Source: Pseudomonas flavescens | Lineage (GTDB): Bacteria > Pseudomonadota > Gammaproteobacteria > Pseudomonadales > Pseudomonadaceae | Direction: 5' to 3' | NCBI RefSeq assembly: GCF_013408425.1 | Contig: NZ_JACBYV010000001.1 | Coordinates: forward strand, 2,232,001 to 2,296,000 | DNA: 64,000 nucleotides | Part shown: piece after piece, positions 46,029 to 55,292 of the stretch | How the letters are laid out: every line of letters starts with the position of its first letter | How positions within the stretch are numbered: position 1 is the first letter of the stretch | The notes under the pieces: generated by a model | What the model was told of the DNA's origin: nothing | Database searches by the model: none | The model's input: the letters and a program-made list of their open reading frames with translations, nothing else | Program-made: the position numbers and the translations under genes

Positions 46029-48155
46029 TCAGAACTGATACTCCACACCCGCTCCGGCATACCAGGAACGGCCCGGCGCCGCCTCGTAATAGCGGTCGTT
46101 GCCATCGCCAACAATCACCGAGCCGACATACTGCTTATCCAACAGGTTATCCAGGCGCAGGGTCTGGTGAGTCTTCCAGGCCCCCAGATTCTGCTCGAAG
46201 CGGGTACGCCAGTTGAAGACCGCGTAACTCGGTGCAGCCTTCTGGCTGTTGGTGTCCTCGACGTACACCTTGCTGCGATACAGGCCTTCCACGGCAGTGC
46301 TGATGCCATCGACGGGCTTCCAGGCCACTTCGCCGAACAGCGTAGTGCGTGGCACGCCAGGGAGATTGTTGCCCTTGTCGATGGTGTTATTGCCTGCGAC
46401 GAAGCGCGAATCATAGGTCGCGGCCAAGTAGGTATAGGCCAACGCTGCCGACCACTGCTCATTGAACTGGCTCTCGATGCCCAGCTCGAAACCGCGGCGC
46501 AGGGTCTTGCCGGCGTTCTGGTAGCTGGTGCGGCCGCCGCTGTTTTCCAGCACGACGATTTCATCATCGGTGGTGATCTGGAAGATCGCGGCATTGACGC
46601 GGGTGCCTTCGGCAACGCGGGCTTTCAGGCCAATTTCGTACTGGGTGCTTTCCGACGGCTCCAGGCCATAGTTGAAGCCAGCATTGCCCTGCGAGTAGGC
46701 CAGCTCGGCCTGACTCGGCGTTTCGAAACCCTTGCCGACACTGACATAGCCATTCAGGTCGGGCGTGAAGGCGTAACCCAGACTGACCGAGGGCGTGGCC
46801 TTTTCGTAGCGCCGGGTGCCACTGTCGTCACCATTGGCACCGACGATGTACTTGTCATCGACGTCCACCTCCACGGTGCTGTAGCGCAGCCCCCCCTGCA
46901 GCGTCCAGTCACCCAGTGTCCAGGTTGCCTGGGCGTAGGGATCCAGGCTGGTGACGGTGTCGACTTCGTCGCGGCGCAGCGCACCTTTGACGCCTACCTG
47001 AGAGCCAGAGAAATTCTCGTATCCACGGCGATCGTCACGGCTCTGATCATAATCGAGGCCGAACACCAGCCGCAGATCACCCGCGACCCCATCCACCGGT
47101 TGCAGCCAGCGAACACTGCCACCATGAAATTCTCGGTCGAAATCCACTACCCCGCCACTGTGATTCGGATTGCCCTGCGGCCCCTGAGGAATGGCCAGGT
47201 ACTGAATCACGCTGCGTTTGCCTGCATAGGCCGTGGCCTGCAGCGTCGCATCACCAAAATAGCGCTCATAGTTGGCGCCCAGTTGCTGGTGATCGATGCT
47301 TTTGCGGGTATTGAAGTTTCGCGCATTGACCGCCACCGAGCGCGGATCGGCCTTATATGCCTCCCAAGCCTGGCCAAGGGGATCCTTGGTACCGTTCTGC
47401 TCCAGGCTGCTGTAGATCAGCGCCAGCTTGCTGTCTTCATCCGGTTTGAAGTTGAGCTTGGCGAAGGTCTGGTCACGGCGTGCCGAGCTGTGGTCGCGGT
47501 AACCGTCGGTGTCCATCCGCGAGGCGTCGAGCACGAAGCCCACGCCATCCGCCTCGCCTTCGGCGGTGAGGTGGTTGCGGGTCAGGCCGTCGCTGCCGAT
47601 CAGGGTCTCGGCACCGATACGCGGCCGGCCGACGCCATCGCGGGAAAACATCTGGATCACCCCGCCAGCATTGCTGCCATACAGCGTCGAGGCCGGGCCA
47701 CGCAGCACTTCGATGCGGTCGGCGGTATCCAGGTTGAAGGTCGCCGCCTGGCCCTGGCCGTCCGGCGTGCTGGCCGGAATGCCATCGGTGATCAGCTTCA
47801 GCCCACGCACGCCGAACGCCGAGCGTGCGCCAAAACCACGGGACGATATCTGCAGGTCCTGGGCATAGTTCTGGCGGTTCTGCACCACCAAGCCGGGCAC
47901 CCGGGTGAGCACCTCGGAGGCATTGATACCCAGCTGACCATCGCTGATCTGCTCGCGGTCGATGCCGTCAACCGAGAATGGCAGGTCGAAACTCTGCATC
48001 GCGCTACGCGAGCCGGTCACCACGCTGGGATCGAGCACCAGCCTGCTGACAGGCTCCGCCGCCTGTGCCGCACCTGCAGCCGCGCAGCTGCATAACAGGA
48101 TGGCCTTGGCCAGACGGGACAGTTCGGGCAGTTGCGCAGGCGGGTTGCAGCTCAT
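46029..48155 (-). CDS. TonB-dependent outer-membrane receptor
   Basis: 708 residues. Signal peptide ends near AAQAAEP. Plug domain: LDPSVVTGSRSAMQSFDLPFSVDGIDREQI (two adjacent blocks), VLTRVPGLVVQNR, ISSRGFGARSAFGVRGLKLITDGIP, IEVLRGPASTLYGSNAGGVI. A 22-strand barrel follows, ending in VEYQF with the terminal Phe. The substrate is not readable from sequence. It has family features of siderophore or metallophore receptors, such as pseudopaline receptor CntO with its EamA-type partner, but the biosynthetic genes cntLM are absent. A divergent EamA gene is next door. Confidence 0.9.
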   Translation of the reverse strand: MSCNPPAQLPELSRLAKAILLCSCAAAGAAQAAEPVSRLVLDPSVVTGSRSAMQSFDLPFSVDGIDREQISDGQLGINASEVLTRVPGLVVQNRQNYAQDLQISSRGFGARSAFGVRGLKLITDGIPASTPDGQGQAATFNLDTADRIEVLRGPASTLYGSNAGGVIQMFSRDGVGRPRIGAETLIGSDGLTRNHLTAEGEADGVGFVLDASRMDTDGYRDHSSARRDQTFAKLNFKPDEDSKLALIYSSLEQNGTKDPLGQAWEAYKADPRSVAVNARNFNTRKSIDHQQLGANYERYFGDATLQATAYAGKRSVIQYLAIPQGPQGNPNHSGGVVDFDREFHGGSVRWLQPVDGVAGDLRLVFGLDYDQSRDDRRGYENFSGSQVGVKGALRRDEVDTVTSLDPYAQATWTLGDWTLQGGLRYSTVEVDVDDKYIVGANGDDSGTRRYEKATPSVSLGYAFTPDLNGYVSVGKGFETPSQAELAYSQGNAGFNYGLEPSESTQYEIGLKARVAEGTRVNAAIFQITTDDEIVVLENSGGRTSYQNAGKTLRRGFELGIESQFNEQWSAALAYTYLAATYDSRFVAGNNTIDKGNNLPGVPRTTLFGEVAWKPVDGISTAVEGLYRSKVYVEDTNSQKAAPSYAVFNWRTRFEQNLGAWKTHQTLRLDNLLDKQYVGSVIVGDGNDRYYEAAPGRSWYAGAGVEYQF

Positions 48156-48227
48156 GGGCGTGTTCCTTGATTCTTCGACAGCGCGTAGTTGGCGCGACCA
48201 TCCATATTTGAGTGGCGATGGAGAGCG

Positions 48228-48242
48228 GCGCCATTATGGTGC
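48228..48242. promoter_or_regulatory. Palindrome resembling an NtrC site
   Basis: GCGCCATTATGGTGC; its reverse reads GCACCATAATGGCGC, one base away from the NtrC core GCACCA-N3-TGGTGC. It sits in the 300-base gap between the divergent TonB receptor and EamA genes. No sigma-54 promoter was found on either side, which weakens the case. Nothing else was recognised in 48156-48455. Confidence 0.3.
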
Positions 48243-48455
48243 TTTGCAGCCTGACGTGCGACCCGCGCGCCAGAGCGCTTGTTCAAACAATAGTGACCGT
48301 GAACGCGAAGCCGTTGTGCGCTGGGCGATTCATAAAAGTTGCAGCGTGTTTCTCGCCAAAGGTGCACCTGCCGACATTGAAAGCCCATTGCGCGCTTGCC
48401 TTGCGGGCGACGTCCGGCAAAACTGCCGGCCTTCCGCCCGAAACTGGAGCCCACC

Positions 48456-49343
48456 TTGCGCCCTGCCGACATGCTGCGCCTTCTGCTACTCGCGTCGATC
48501 TGGGGAGCCAGCTTCCTGTTCCTGCGCGTGGTGGCCCCCGTGATCGGCAGCATGCCGACCGCCTTCTTTCGCGCCGCGATCGCCATGCTGGGCCTGCTGG
48601 CGATCCTGCTGCTGATGCGGGTGAAGTGGAACTTCCATGGCAAGCTGGGCCTGTGCCTGGTGCTGGGGGTGATCAATGCCGGCATTCCATCGGCCATGTA
48701 CAGCCTGGCGGCACTGGTGCTGCCCGCCGGCTATTCGGCGATCATCAACGCCACCACGCCGATGATGGGGGTGCTGATCGGCGCCCTGTTCTTCGCCGAA
48801 GCGATGACGCTGACCCGCGCCGCAGGTGTTGCCCTTGGCCTGTTCGGCGTCGCCGTACTGACCCGTAGCGGCCCGGTGGAACTGGATATCGATCTGGTAC
48901 TTGGCGCCCTCGCCTGCCTGCTGGCGACGCTCTGTTACGGCCTGGCTGGCTTCCTCACCCGGCGCTGGATAGCCGGTGGCCTGGACAATCGCCTCACCGC
49001 GTTTGGCAGCCTGTGCGGCGCCAGCCTGTTCCTGCTGCCGCTGTTCGGTGGCTCACTGGCGATACAGCCACCGGCCACCTGGGGCGGCTGGCTGGAGTGG
49101 TCTTCCCTGCTGGCCCTGGGGCTGGGCTGCACGGCCTTCGCGTACGTGCTGTACTTTCGCCTGCTCAACGACATCGGGCCGATCAGGGCGTCGACCACCA
49201 CCTTTCTGATTCCCATCTTCGGTGTGCTCTGGGGCGCGCTGCTGCTCGACGAGCCCTTGTCCTGGGCGCACCTGTACGGCGGCATATTGATCGCCATCGC
49301 CTTGTGGCTGGTGGTTCGCCCGGCGACGAAAGCACCGGCATAG
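48456..49343 (+). CDS. EamA/DMT-family permease
   Basis: 295 residues from a TTG at 48456, which has TGGAG six bases upstream; the ATG at 48471 is too far (22 bases) from it but remains possible. Ten membrane helices in two EamA repeats: MLRLLLLASIWGASFLFLRV, ATTPMMGVLIGALFF, then LACLLATLCYGLAGFLTRRW and TTTFLIPIFGVLWGALLLDEPLSW. The conserved end-of-repeat pattern (P-x-x-x-x-L-G..L.E.L) is present twice. Members export metabolites, amino acids or metallophores. The substrate is not known. Confidence 0.9.
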   Translation: MRPADMLRLLLLASIWGASFLFLRVVAPVIGSMPTAFFRAAIAMLGLLAILLLMRVKWNFHGKLGLCLVLGVINAGIPSAMYSLAALVLPAGYSAIINATTPMMGVLIGALFFAEAMTLTRAAGVALGLFGVAVLTRSGPVELDIDLVLGALACLLATLCYGLAGFLTRRWIAGGLDNRLTAFGSLCGASLFLLPLFGGSLAIQPPATWGGWLEWSSLLALGLGCTAFAYVLYFRLLNDIGPIRASTTTFLIPIFGVLWGALLLDEPLSWAHLYGGILIAIALWLVVRPATKAPA

Positions 49344-49424
49344 ACAGCTGTCCAATCCCATAGGGTGGGTCGCGGCGTGCAAGTGAAGCGTCGGCCCCCC
49401 GTACGGCTCGAAAGCAGTGCCGGA

Positions 49425-49830
49425 CGATCGATTAGGTGGGCTGAAGCCCCACGCTACAGGGGACGTTTGCATGGCCGTGTGTGGATTACCATTGCCTCGT
49501 GGTGACTCGCCTTGCGGCGATTTTGAAGAGAGTCGGTGGTCGATTTTGGTGGGCTGAAGCCCCACCCTACAGGGAACGTTTGCATGGCCGCGTGTGGATC
49601 ACCATTGCCTCGTGGTGATTCGCCTTGCGGCGATTTTGAAGAGAGTCGGTGGTCGATTTTGGTGGGCTGAAGCCCACCCTACAGGGGACGTTTGCATGGC
49701 CGTGTGTAGATCACCATTGCCTCGTGGTGATTCGCCTTGCGGCGACTTTGAAGAGAGTCGGTTGTCGATTTTGGTGGGCTTGAAGCCCCACCCTACAGGG
49801 CGCTGACGTAGGGTGGGCTTCAGCCCACCA
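49425..49830. repeat. 112-bp tandem repeat block with GGTGGGCT arms
   Basis: The marker G(A)ACGTTTGCATGG recurs at 49462, 49574 and 49687, so the period is 112-113 bases. Each unit carries ATTGCCTCGTGGTGATTCGC, CTTGCGGCGA and a GGTGGGCTGAAGCCCCACCC arm. The arm is the same kind as in the 38.1-38.5 kb block; the spacer is different. A further hairpin (GCTCCCACGCT/AGCGTGGGGAGC) ends the gap at about 49846-49871. No gene is supported between 49344 and 49899. Confidence 0.85.
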
Positions 49831-49899
49831 ATTCGCCTCGTTTGATGGCTCCCACGCTCAAGCGTGGGGAGCGATCCGATTGGCTACGCGGCCAATACG

Positions 49900-50874
49900 T
49901 TACTGCTGCAATTCCTGCTCGGTGAACAGGTCACTGAACAGCATGCTCGACAGGTAGCGCTCACCGGAGTCCGGCAGGATCACCACGATGGTCTTGCCCT
50001 GCATTTCCGGCTTCTCGGCCAGGCGCACCGCCACTGCCATTGCCGCGCCGCAGGAAATACCGCAGAGAATGCCTTCCTCGCGCATCAGGCGCAGGGCCAT
50101 GGCCTTGGAATCCTCGTCGGTCACCTGCTCGACCCGGTCGACCAGCGACAAGTCGAGGTTCTTCGGTACGAAGCCGGCGCCAATGCCCTGGATCTTGTGC
50201 GGGCTGGGCTTGACCTCTTCGCCGGCCAGGGTCTGGGTGATCACTGGCGAGGAGACCGGCTCGACCGCGATGGACTGGATCGCCTTGCCCTGGGTCTGCT
50301 TTATATAGCGCGAGACCCCGGTGATGGTACCGCCGGTACCCACACCGGACACCAGCACATCCACGGCACCTTCGGTGTCATTCCAGATTTCCGGGCCGGT
50401 GGTTTTCTCGTGGATCGCCGGGTTGGCCGGGTTTTCGAACTGCTGTGGCATGTAGTACTTGGCGGTATCGGAGGCGGCGATTTCGGCGGCCTTCTCGATC
50501 GCCCCCTTCATGCCCTTGGCCGGCTCGGTGAGTACCAGTTCGGCACCCAGCGCCTTGAGCACCTTGCGACGCTCCAGGCTCATGGACGCCGGCATGGTCA
50601 GCACCAGCTTGTAACCACGGGCAGCGGCGACGAAGGCCAGACCGATGCCGGTGTTGCCCGAAGTGGGCTCTACCAGCGTCATGCCCGGTTTGAGCACACC
50701 ACGGGACTCGGCATCCCAGACCATGTTGGCGCCGATCCGGCACTTCACCGAATAGGCAGGGTTGCGCCCCTCGATCTTGGCCAGGATGGTCACGCCCTTG
50801 GGCCCGAGGCGGTTGATCATCACCAGCGGTGTGTTGCCGATAGCCTGTGCGTTGTCTGCATATATGCGGCTCAT
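49900..50874 (-). CDS. cysK: Cysteine synthase A
   Basis: 324 residues from the ATG at 50874. Fold-type II PLP enzyme: PLP lysine Lys44 in [11 protein letters not shown], substrate loop [10 protein letters not shown], phosphate-binding [10 protein letters not shown], and the end [16 protein letters not shown]. It joins O-acetylserine and sulfide to cysteine. The terminal residues ...LQQ do not end in the long Ile tail that fits CysE in some species. A single gene with AAGGA upstream. Confidence 0.93.
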   Translation of the reverse strand: MSRIYADNAQAIGNTPLVMINRLGPKGVTILAKIEGRNPAYSVKCRIGANMVWDAESRGVLKPGMTLVEPTSGNTGIGLAFVAAARGYKLVLTMPASMSLERRKVLKALGAELVLTEPAKGMKGAIEKAAEIAASDTAKYYMPQQFENPANPAIHEKTTGPEIWNDTEGAVDVLVSGVGTGGTITGVSRYIKQTQGKAIQSIAVEPVSSPVITQTLAGEEVKPSPHKIQGIGAGFVPKNLDLSLVDRVEQVTDEDSKAMALRLMREEGILCGISCGAAMAVAVRLAEKPEMQGKTIVVILPDSGERYLSSMLFSDLFTEQELQQ

Positions 50875-51007
50875 GGTGTACCGGTTCCTTGTCATGACTG
50901 AGCCCATCAGCCTATGCCCGATGCGTCAGGGCGTCCAGCGTCGGGAAGGTCGAACTCTGCGGGCGCCCTTGCAGTCCACCCAGACTACACCTACACGGAT
51001 GCATCCG

Positions 51008-52081
51008 ATGAAACGCCGCTACAGCCTGCCGCTCTGGATCTGCCTGGGCCTGCTCGCACTGCTGCTGGTCGTCCACGTCGCCCTGCCCTATGTGGTACGC
51101 GACTACCTGAACGAGAAGCTCGCCGACATGGGCGACTACCGCGGCCATGTCGAGGATGTCGACCTGGCACTGTGGCGCGGCGGTTACCGCATCAACGGCC
51201 TGCGTATTGTCAAGGCGGAGCGCGACGTTCCAGTCCCCTTCGTAGCGGTGCCGCAGATCGAGATATCGGTGAGCTGGAACGAACTGTGGAGTGCCCGTGC
51301 AGTGGTCGCCCGGGTGGTGTTCGAGAAACCCGAGGTGAATTTCGTCGACAGCGAAAACCGCGACGACGCCCAGACCGGTGAAGGCGTCGACTGGCGCGAG
51401 CAACTGAACAAGCTGCTGCCCATCACCCTCAACGAAGTTCGCGTGAACGATGGCACCCTCGGTTTCTACAACTTCAATGCCTCGCCACCGGTGAAGATCC
51501 AGGCCAACGCCATCCAGGCCAGCCTCTATAACCTGACCAACGTGGCCGACGAACAGGGTGACCGGGTCGCCCGCTTCGAAGGCAAGGCACGGTTGCTCGA
51601 CCATGCCCCCCTGGAAGCCAGCGCGGTATTCGACCCCTTCCACAACTTCCAGGATTTCGAATTCCGCGTACGCGCCACCGGCATCGAACTGCCACGCCTC
51701 AACGACCTGGCCAATGCCTATGGCAAGTTCGATTTCAAGAGCGGCAACGGTGACCTGGTGGTCGAAGCCTTCGCCGAAGACTCCCAACTGAGCGGCTACA
51801 TCAAGCCACTGCTGCGCAACGTCGAAGTGTTCGACTGGCAGCAGGACGTGGAAAACGAAAACAAGGGCTTTTTCCGCTCCATCTGGGAAGCCGTGGTCGG
51901 TGGCGGCGAGAAGGTCCTGAAAAATCAGCGCCAGGACCAGATCGCCACCCGCGTGGAGCTGCGTGGCAGCACACGCCAGCAGGATATCAGCGCCTTCCAG
52001 GCGTTCATCGGCATCCTGCGCAATGGTTTCGTCGAGGCGTTCAACAGCCGCTTCGAGCGAGGCGCGGCAACGGAACAATGA
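51008..52081 (+). CDS. DUF748 domain protein
   Basis: 357 residues from the ATG at 51008 (an in-frame ATG nine bases earlier is possible). One N-terminal membrane helix (LPLWICLGLLALLLVVHVALPYVV), then a beta-rich AsmA/DUF748-like domain: GHVEDVDLALWRGGYRINGLRIVK, VSWNELWSARAVVARVVFEKPEVNFVD and VRVNDGTLGFYNFNASPPVKI. The C-terminus has FNSRFERG. AsmA-like repeats are found in bridge proteins for lipid transport across the periplasm, but this one is too short to span it alone. Function unknown. Confidence 0.85.
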   Translation: MKRRYSLPLWICLGLLALLLVVHVALPYVVRDYLNEKLADMGDYRGHVEDVDLALWRGGYRINGLRIVKAERDVPVPFVAVPQIEISVSWNELWSARAVVARVVFEKPEVNFVDSENRDDAQTGEGVDWREQLNKLLPITLNEVRVNDGTLGFYNFNASPPVKIQANAIQASLYNLTNVADEQGDRVARFEGKARLLDHAPLEASAVFDPFHNFQDFEFRVRATGIELPRLNDLANAYGKFDFKSGNGDLVVEAFAEDSQLSGYIKPLLRNVEVFDWQQDVENENKGFFRSIWEAVVGGGEKVLKNQRQDQIATRVELRGSTRQQDISAFQAFIGILRNGFVEAFNSRFERGAATEQ

Positions 52082-52086
52082 AACGT

Positions 52087-52105
52087 CTATTCAGTGACTG
52101 AATAG
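52087..52105. promoter_or_regulatory. 19-bp perfect palindrome before the moxR gene
   Basis: CTATTCAGTGACTGAATAG reads the same on both strands around the central G. It begins six bases after the DUF748 stop and 96 bases before moxR. A TATAGT box follows at about 52140. No T-run follows, so an operator is more likely than a terminator. Confidence 0.45.
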
Positions 52106-52200
52106 CCGCCCCGCGTTCACAGTCGTGACCCCATCACGCTATAGTCTCCGCTTTGACACATGCCCTGCCCCTGCTGGCGTCGACGCACGAGGATCATCCA

Positions 52201-53046
52201 ATGAAGTTCGAAGGCACACCGTCCTATGTCGCCACCGACGATCTCAAACTGGCGGTCAATGCGGCCATCACCCTGCAGCGGCCGCTGCTGGTCAAGGGCG
52301 AGCCTGGCACCGGCAAGACCCTGCTGGCCGAGCAGTTGGCCGAGTCCTTCGGCACGCGCCTGATCACCTGGCACATCAAGTCCACCACCAAGGCTCACCA
52401 GGGTCTGTACGAATACGATGCGGTGAGCCGCCTGCGTGATTCGCAGCTCAGCTCCGAGAAGGTTCACGACGTTCGCAACTACATCAAGAAAGGCAAGCTG
52501 TGGGAGGCCTTCGAGGCCGAAGAGCGCGTGGTGCTGCTGATCGACGAAATCGACAAGGCCGACATCGAATTCCCCAACGACCTGTTGCAGGAACTCGACA
52601 AGATGGAGTTCTACGTTTACGAGACCGACGAGACGATCAAGGCCAAGCAGCGCCCGATCATCATCATCACCTCGAACAACGAGAAGGAATTGCCGGACGC
52701 CTTCCTGCGCCGCTGCTTCTTCCACTACATCGCCTTCCCGGATCGCCAGACCCTGCAGAAGATCGTCGACGTGCACTACCCCGGCATCAGCAACAGCCTG
52801 GTGGCCGAAGCCCTCGACGTGTTCTTCGACGTGCGCAAGGTGCCGGGGTTGAAGAAGAAGCCCTCGACCAGCGAACTGGTCGACTGGCTCAAGCTACTGA
52901 TGGCCGACAACATCGGCGAGGCGGTGCTGCGCGAGCGCGATCCGACCAAGGCCATCCCGCCCCTGGCTGGTGCCCTGGTGAAGAACGAGCAGGACGTGCA
53001 CTTGCTGGAGCGCCTGGCCTTCATGGCGCGCCGCGGTAATCGCTGA
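52201..53046 (+). CDS. MoxR-type AAA+ ATPase
   Basis: 281 residues from the ATG at 52201 with GAGGATC before it. Walker A GEPGTGKTLL (about 32-41), Walker B VVLLIDEIDKAD, sensor 1 IIIITSNNEKELPDAFLRRC with the arginine finger, and a C-terminal lid with STSELVDWLKLL. MoxR ATPases act with VWA proteins in cofactor insertion or complex assembly; this pair resembles the CoxD/CoxE pair. Its VWA partner is at 53887, with two small genes in between. Confidence 0.92.
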   Translation: MKFEGTPSYVATDDLKLAVNAAITLQRPLLVKGEPGTGKTLLAEQLAESFGTRLITWHIKSTTKAHQGLYEYDAVSRLRDSQLSSEKVHDVRNYIKKGKLWEAFEAEERVVLLIDEIDKADIEFPNDLLQELDKMEFYVYETDETIKAKQRPIIIITSNNEKELPDAFLRRCFFHYIAFPDRQTLQKIVDVHYPGISNSLVAEALDVFFDVRKVPGLKKKPSTSELVDWLKLLMADNIGEAVLRERDPTKAIPPLAGALVKNEQDVHLLERLAFMARRGNR

Positions 53047-53053
53047 TATCAAA

Positions 53054-53488
53054 ATGGATATCGAACGAGTACGTCGTAAGCGTCAGAAGAACGTCCAGGA
53101 ACAGACGCTACTGAGACAGGAATCACTGCTGCGAGCGGCCACCTTTTATCGCGACAATCCAGACAGAGTTCCGCTTGCCCTGCGGCAATACGCTTTAGGC
53201 CAAGCGATAGACTGGGATAGATCGATCATCATGGAGCTAGACGCCAATATCTATGGCGGTTATTGGGTTAACGGAATGTTGTTGACCCAAGAACATCGCT
53301 TCATCGAGTTTGACTTGTCGACCAACGAAGATCACAGCGCTCTGGATGACTCAGCAAAAGTCATTTGGCTCGACGTCAGCGCACAAACCAGCACGTCTCG
53401 ACATCTGCGAGGAACCGGCATAAGCAAAGGAGCACTGGCATTGGAAATCCAAGCTGTGTTGAATAACGAGGATGAACCAGATGCATAG
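53054..53488 (+). CDS. Hypothetical protein between moxR and GFA gene
   Basis: 144 residues, seven bases after moxR. No membrane segment or signal peptide. It starts with a basic helix (MDIERVRRKRQKNVQEQTLLRQES), has a mixed middle (MELDANIYGGYWVNGMLLTQEHRFIEFDL) and an acidic end. It is clearly poorer in GC and uses more A/T-ending codons than neighbours, which points to recent arrival. It overlaps the start of the next gene. I do not recognise a family; an immunity-like or regulatory role would be a guess. Confidence 0.7.
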   Translation: MDIERVRRKRQKNVQEQTLLRQESLLRAATFYRDNPDRVPLALRQYALGQAIDWDRSIIMELDANIYGGYWVNGMLLTQEHRFIEFDLSTNEDHSALDDSAKVIWLDVSAQTSTSRHLRGTGISKGALALEIQAVLNNEDEPDA

Positions 53489-53876
53489 CGGCAGCTGTCT
53501 CTGCGGTACGGTGAAGTACCAGATCGACGCGCCCATCGAGTCCGCCAATCATTGCCATTGCAGCCAGTGCCGCAAAGGCCATGGCGCGGCGTTCGCCACG
53601 TACGGCAACGTGCGGCGCGAGCACTTTCGCTTTACCCAGGGCGAGGAATCGGTCAGCACCTTCAACTCGTCACCAGGCGTAGGCCGTACTTTCTGCCAGC
53701 GCTGCGGCTCGAATCTGCAGTGGTTCGCCGAGCAGCCCCGTCCAGACTGGTTGTCGGTAACCCTGGGGACGCTGGATACGCCGCTACCCAGCGTTGCGCA
53801 GCAACACATTCATGCCGAATCCTGCGCCGACTGGTACCGGATCGCCGACGGCCTGCCCGTAGAACGTCGCGACTGA
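53481..53876 (+). CDS. GFA-type zinc protein (CENP-V/GFA family)
   Basis: 131 residues from the ATG at 53481, which has GAGG nine bases upstream (an ATG at 53472 sits directly on it). Zinc ligands in the family order: CLCG, HCHCSQCRKGHG and FCQRCGSNL. The family includes glutathione-dependent formaldehyde-activating enzyme, but many members have unknown substrates. It lies between moxR and its VWA partner. Confidence 0.88.
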   Translation: MHSGSCLCGTVKYQIDAPIESANHCHCSQCRKGHGAAFATYGNVRREHFRFTQGEESVSTFNSSPGVGRTFCQRCGSNLQWFAEQPRPDWLSVTLGTLDTPLPSVAQQHIHAESCADWYRIADGLPVERRD

Positions 53877-53886
53877 GGAAGCCACC

Positions 53887-55065
53887 ATGCTGCTCAACCT
53901 GTTCACTGAAATGCGTGCCGCCAAGGTGCCGGTTTCCCTGCGTGAACTGCTCGACCTGATCGATGCCCTCAAGCACAAGGTCGTGTTCGCCGACATGGAC
54001 GAGTTCTACTACCTGTCGCGCGCCATCCTGGTGAAGGACGAGCGCCATTTCGACAAGTTCGACCGTGCCTTCTCCGCCTATTTCGACGGCTTGCAGAGCC
54101 TCGATCAACACCTGGAAGCACTGATCCCCGAAGAGTGGCTGCGCAAGGAGTTCGAGCGTTCCCTGAGCGCTGAAGAGCGCGCGCAGATCCAGTCCCTGGG
54201 CGGCCTCGACAAGCTGATCGAGGAATTCAAGAAGCGCCTGGAGGAACAGAAGGAGCGCCATGCCGGCGGCAACAAGTGGGTCGGCACGGGCGGCACCAGC
54301 CCCTTCGGCTCGGGCGGCTACAACCCCGAAGGCATCCGCGTCGGTGATGCGGGTGAGCGCCAGGGCAAGGCCGTCAAGGTGTGGGACCAGCGCGAGTACA
54401 AGAACCTCGACGACTCGGTCGAGCTGGGCACCCGCAATATCAAGGTGGCCCTGCGCCGTCTGCGCAAATTCGCCCGCCAGGGTGCGCAGGACGAACTTGA
54501 CCTCGACGGCACCATCGACCACACCGCCCGGGACGGCGGCCTGCTGAACATCCAGATGCGCCCGGAGCGTCGCAACACGGTCAAACTGCTCCTGCTGTTC
54601 GACATCGGCGGCTCCATGGATGCCCACGTCAAGGTCTGCGAAGAGCTGTTCTCGGCCTGTCGCACCGAGTTCAAGCACATGGAGTATTTCTACTTCCATA
54701 ACTGCGTGTACGAGACGGTGTGGAAGAACAACCAGCGCCGCAACGCAGAGCGCGTTTCCACCCATGACCTGCTGCACAAGTACGGCGCCGACTACAAGGT
54801 GGTGTTCATCGGCGACGCCGCCATGGCGCCCTACGAAATCACCCAGCCGGGCGGCAGCGTCGAGCACTGGAACGAAGAGGCCGGCTACCTGTGGCTACGC
54901 CGCTTCATGGAAACCTACAAGAAGCTCATCTGGATCAACCCTTACCCGCGCCAGACCTGGGATTACACCACCTCGACCGGCATCATCCGCGAACTGATCA
55001 ACGACCAGATGTTCCCGCTGACCCTGCAGGGGTTGGAGGATGGGATGCGCTTTCTGGCCAAGTGA
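53887..55065 (+). CDS. CoxE-like VWA domain protein
   Basis: 392 residues. The N-terminal 200 residues are helical and charged, with a Gly-rich part (GGNKWVGTGGTSPFGSGGYN). The C-terminal half is a VWA domain with the metal site DIGGSMD (DxGxS) and a later FIGDAAMAPYE. CoxE-type proteins partner with MoxR/CoxD ATPases. The gene begins ten bases after the GFA gene. Confidence 0.9.
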   Translation: MLLNLFTEMRAAKVPVSLRELLDLIDALKHKVVFADMDEFYYLSRAILVKDERHFDKFDRAFSAYFDGLQSLDQHLEALIPEEWLRKEFERSLSAEERAQIQSLGGLDKLIEEFKKRLEEQKERHAGGNKWVGTGGTSPFGSGGYNPEGIRVGDAGERQGKAVKVWDQREYKNLDDSVELGTRNIKVALRRLRKFARQGAQDELDLDGTIDHTARDGGLLNIQMRPERRNTVKLLLLFDIGGSMDAHVKVCEELFSACRTEFKHMEYFYFHNCVYETVWKNNQRRNAERVSTHDLLHKYGADYKVVFIGDAAMAPYEITQPGGSVEHWNEEAGYLWLRRFMETYKKLIWINPYPRQTWDYTTSTGIIRELINDQMFPLTLQGLEDGMRFLAK

Positions 55066-55185
55066 TGGTCGCGGCCCCTACCCAAGGTACGTCGGGTCGC
55101 ACAGGTTAGGCGCCAGCCAGTGCAAAGGGTATTTACACGATTGACGGCGCTCTACCCCACTTTTATGCAATGCCGAATATCACTT

Positions 55186-55253
55186 GGTGGGTTACGCGAC
55201 GCGCCGAAACAAGATGCGCCTGGCTTTCCGGGGGATGGCGTCACTAACCCACC
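55186..55253. repeat. Imperfect palindromic repeat, GGTGGGTTA/TAACCCACC
   Basis: GGTGGGTTA at 55186-55194 and TAACCCACC at 55245-55253 are exact inverted arms with a loop of about 50 bases. It is a dispersed-repeat type different from the other blocks. The remaining part of the 227-base gap shows no gene. Confidence 0.6.
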
Positions 55254-55292
55254 CTACGGTTCTTCGCTCAACCCAGGCTAGGCCACGTGCTC

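Noticed and set aside
45954..48095. 713-codon plus-strand open frame opposite the TonB receptor
   Set aside because: No known motif; the receptor frame has plug and barrel features and a proper end.
46029..49343. Pseudopaline (cntO-cntI) locus
   Set aside because: Receptor and permease types fit, but orientation is divergent and cntL/cntM are absent, so the name was not given.
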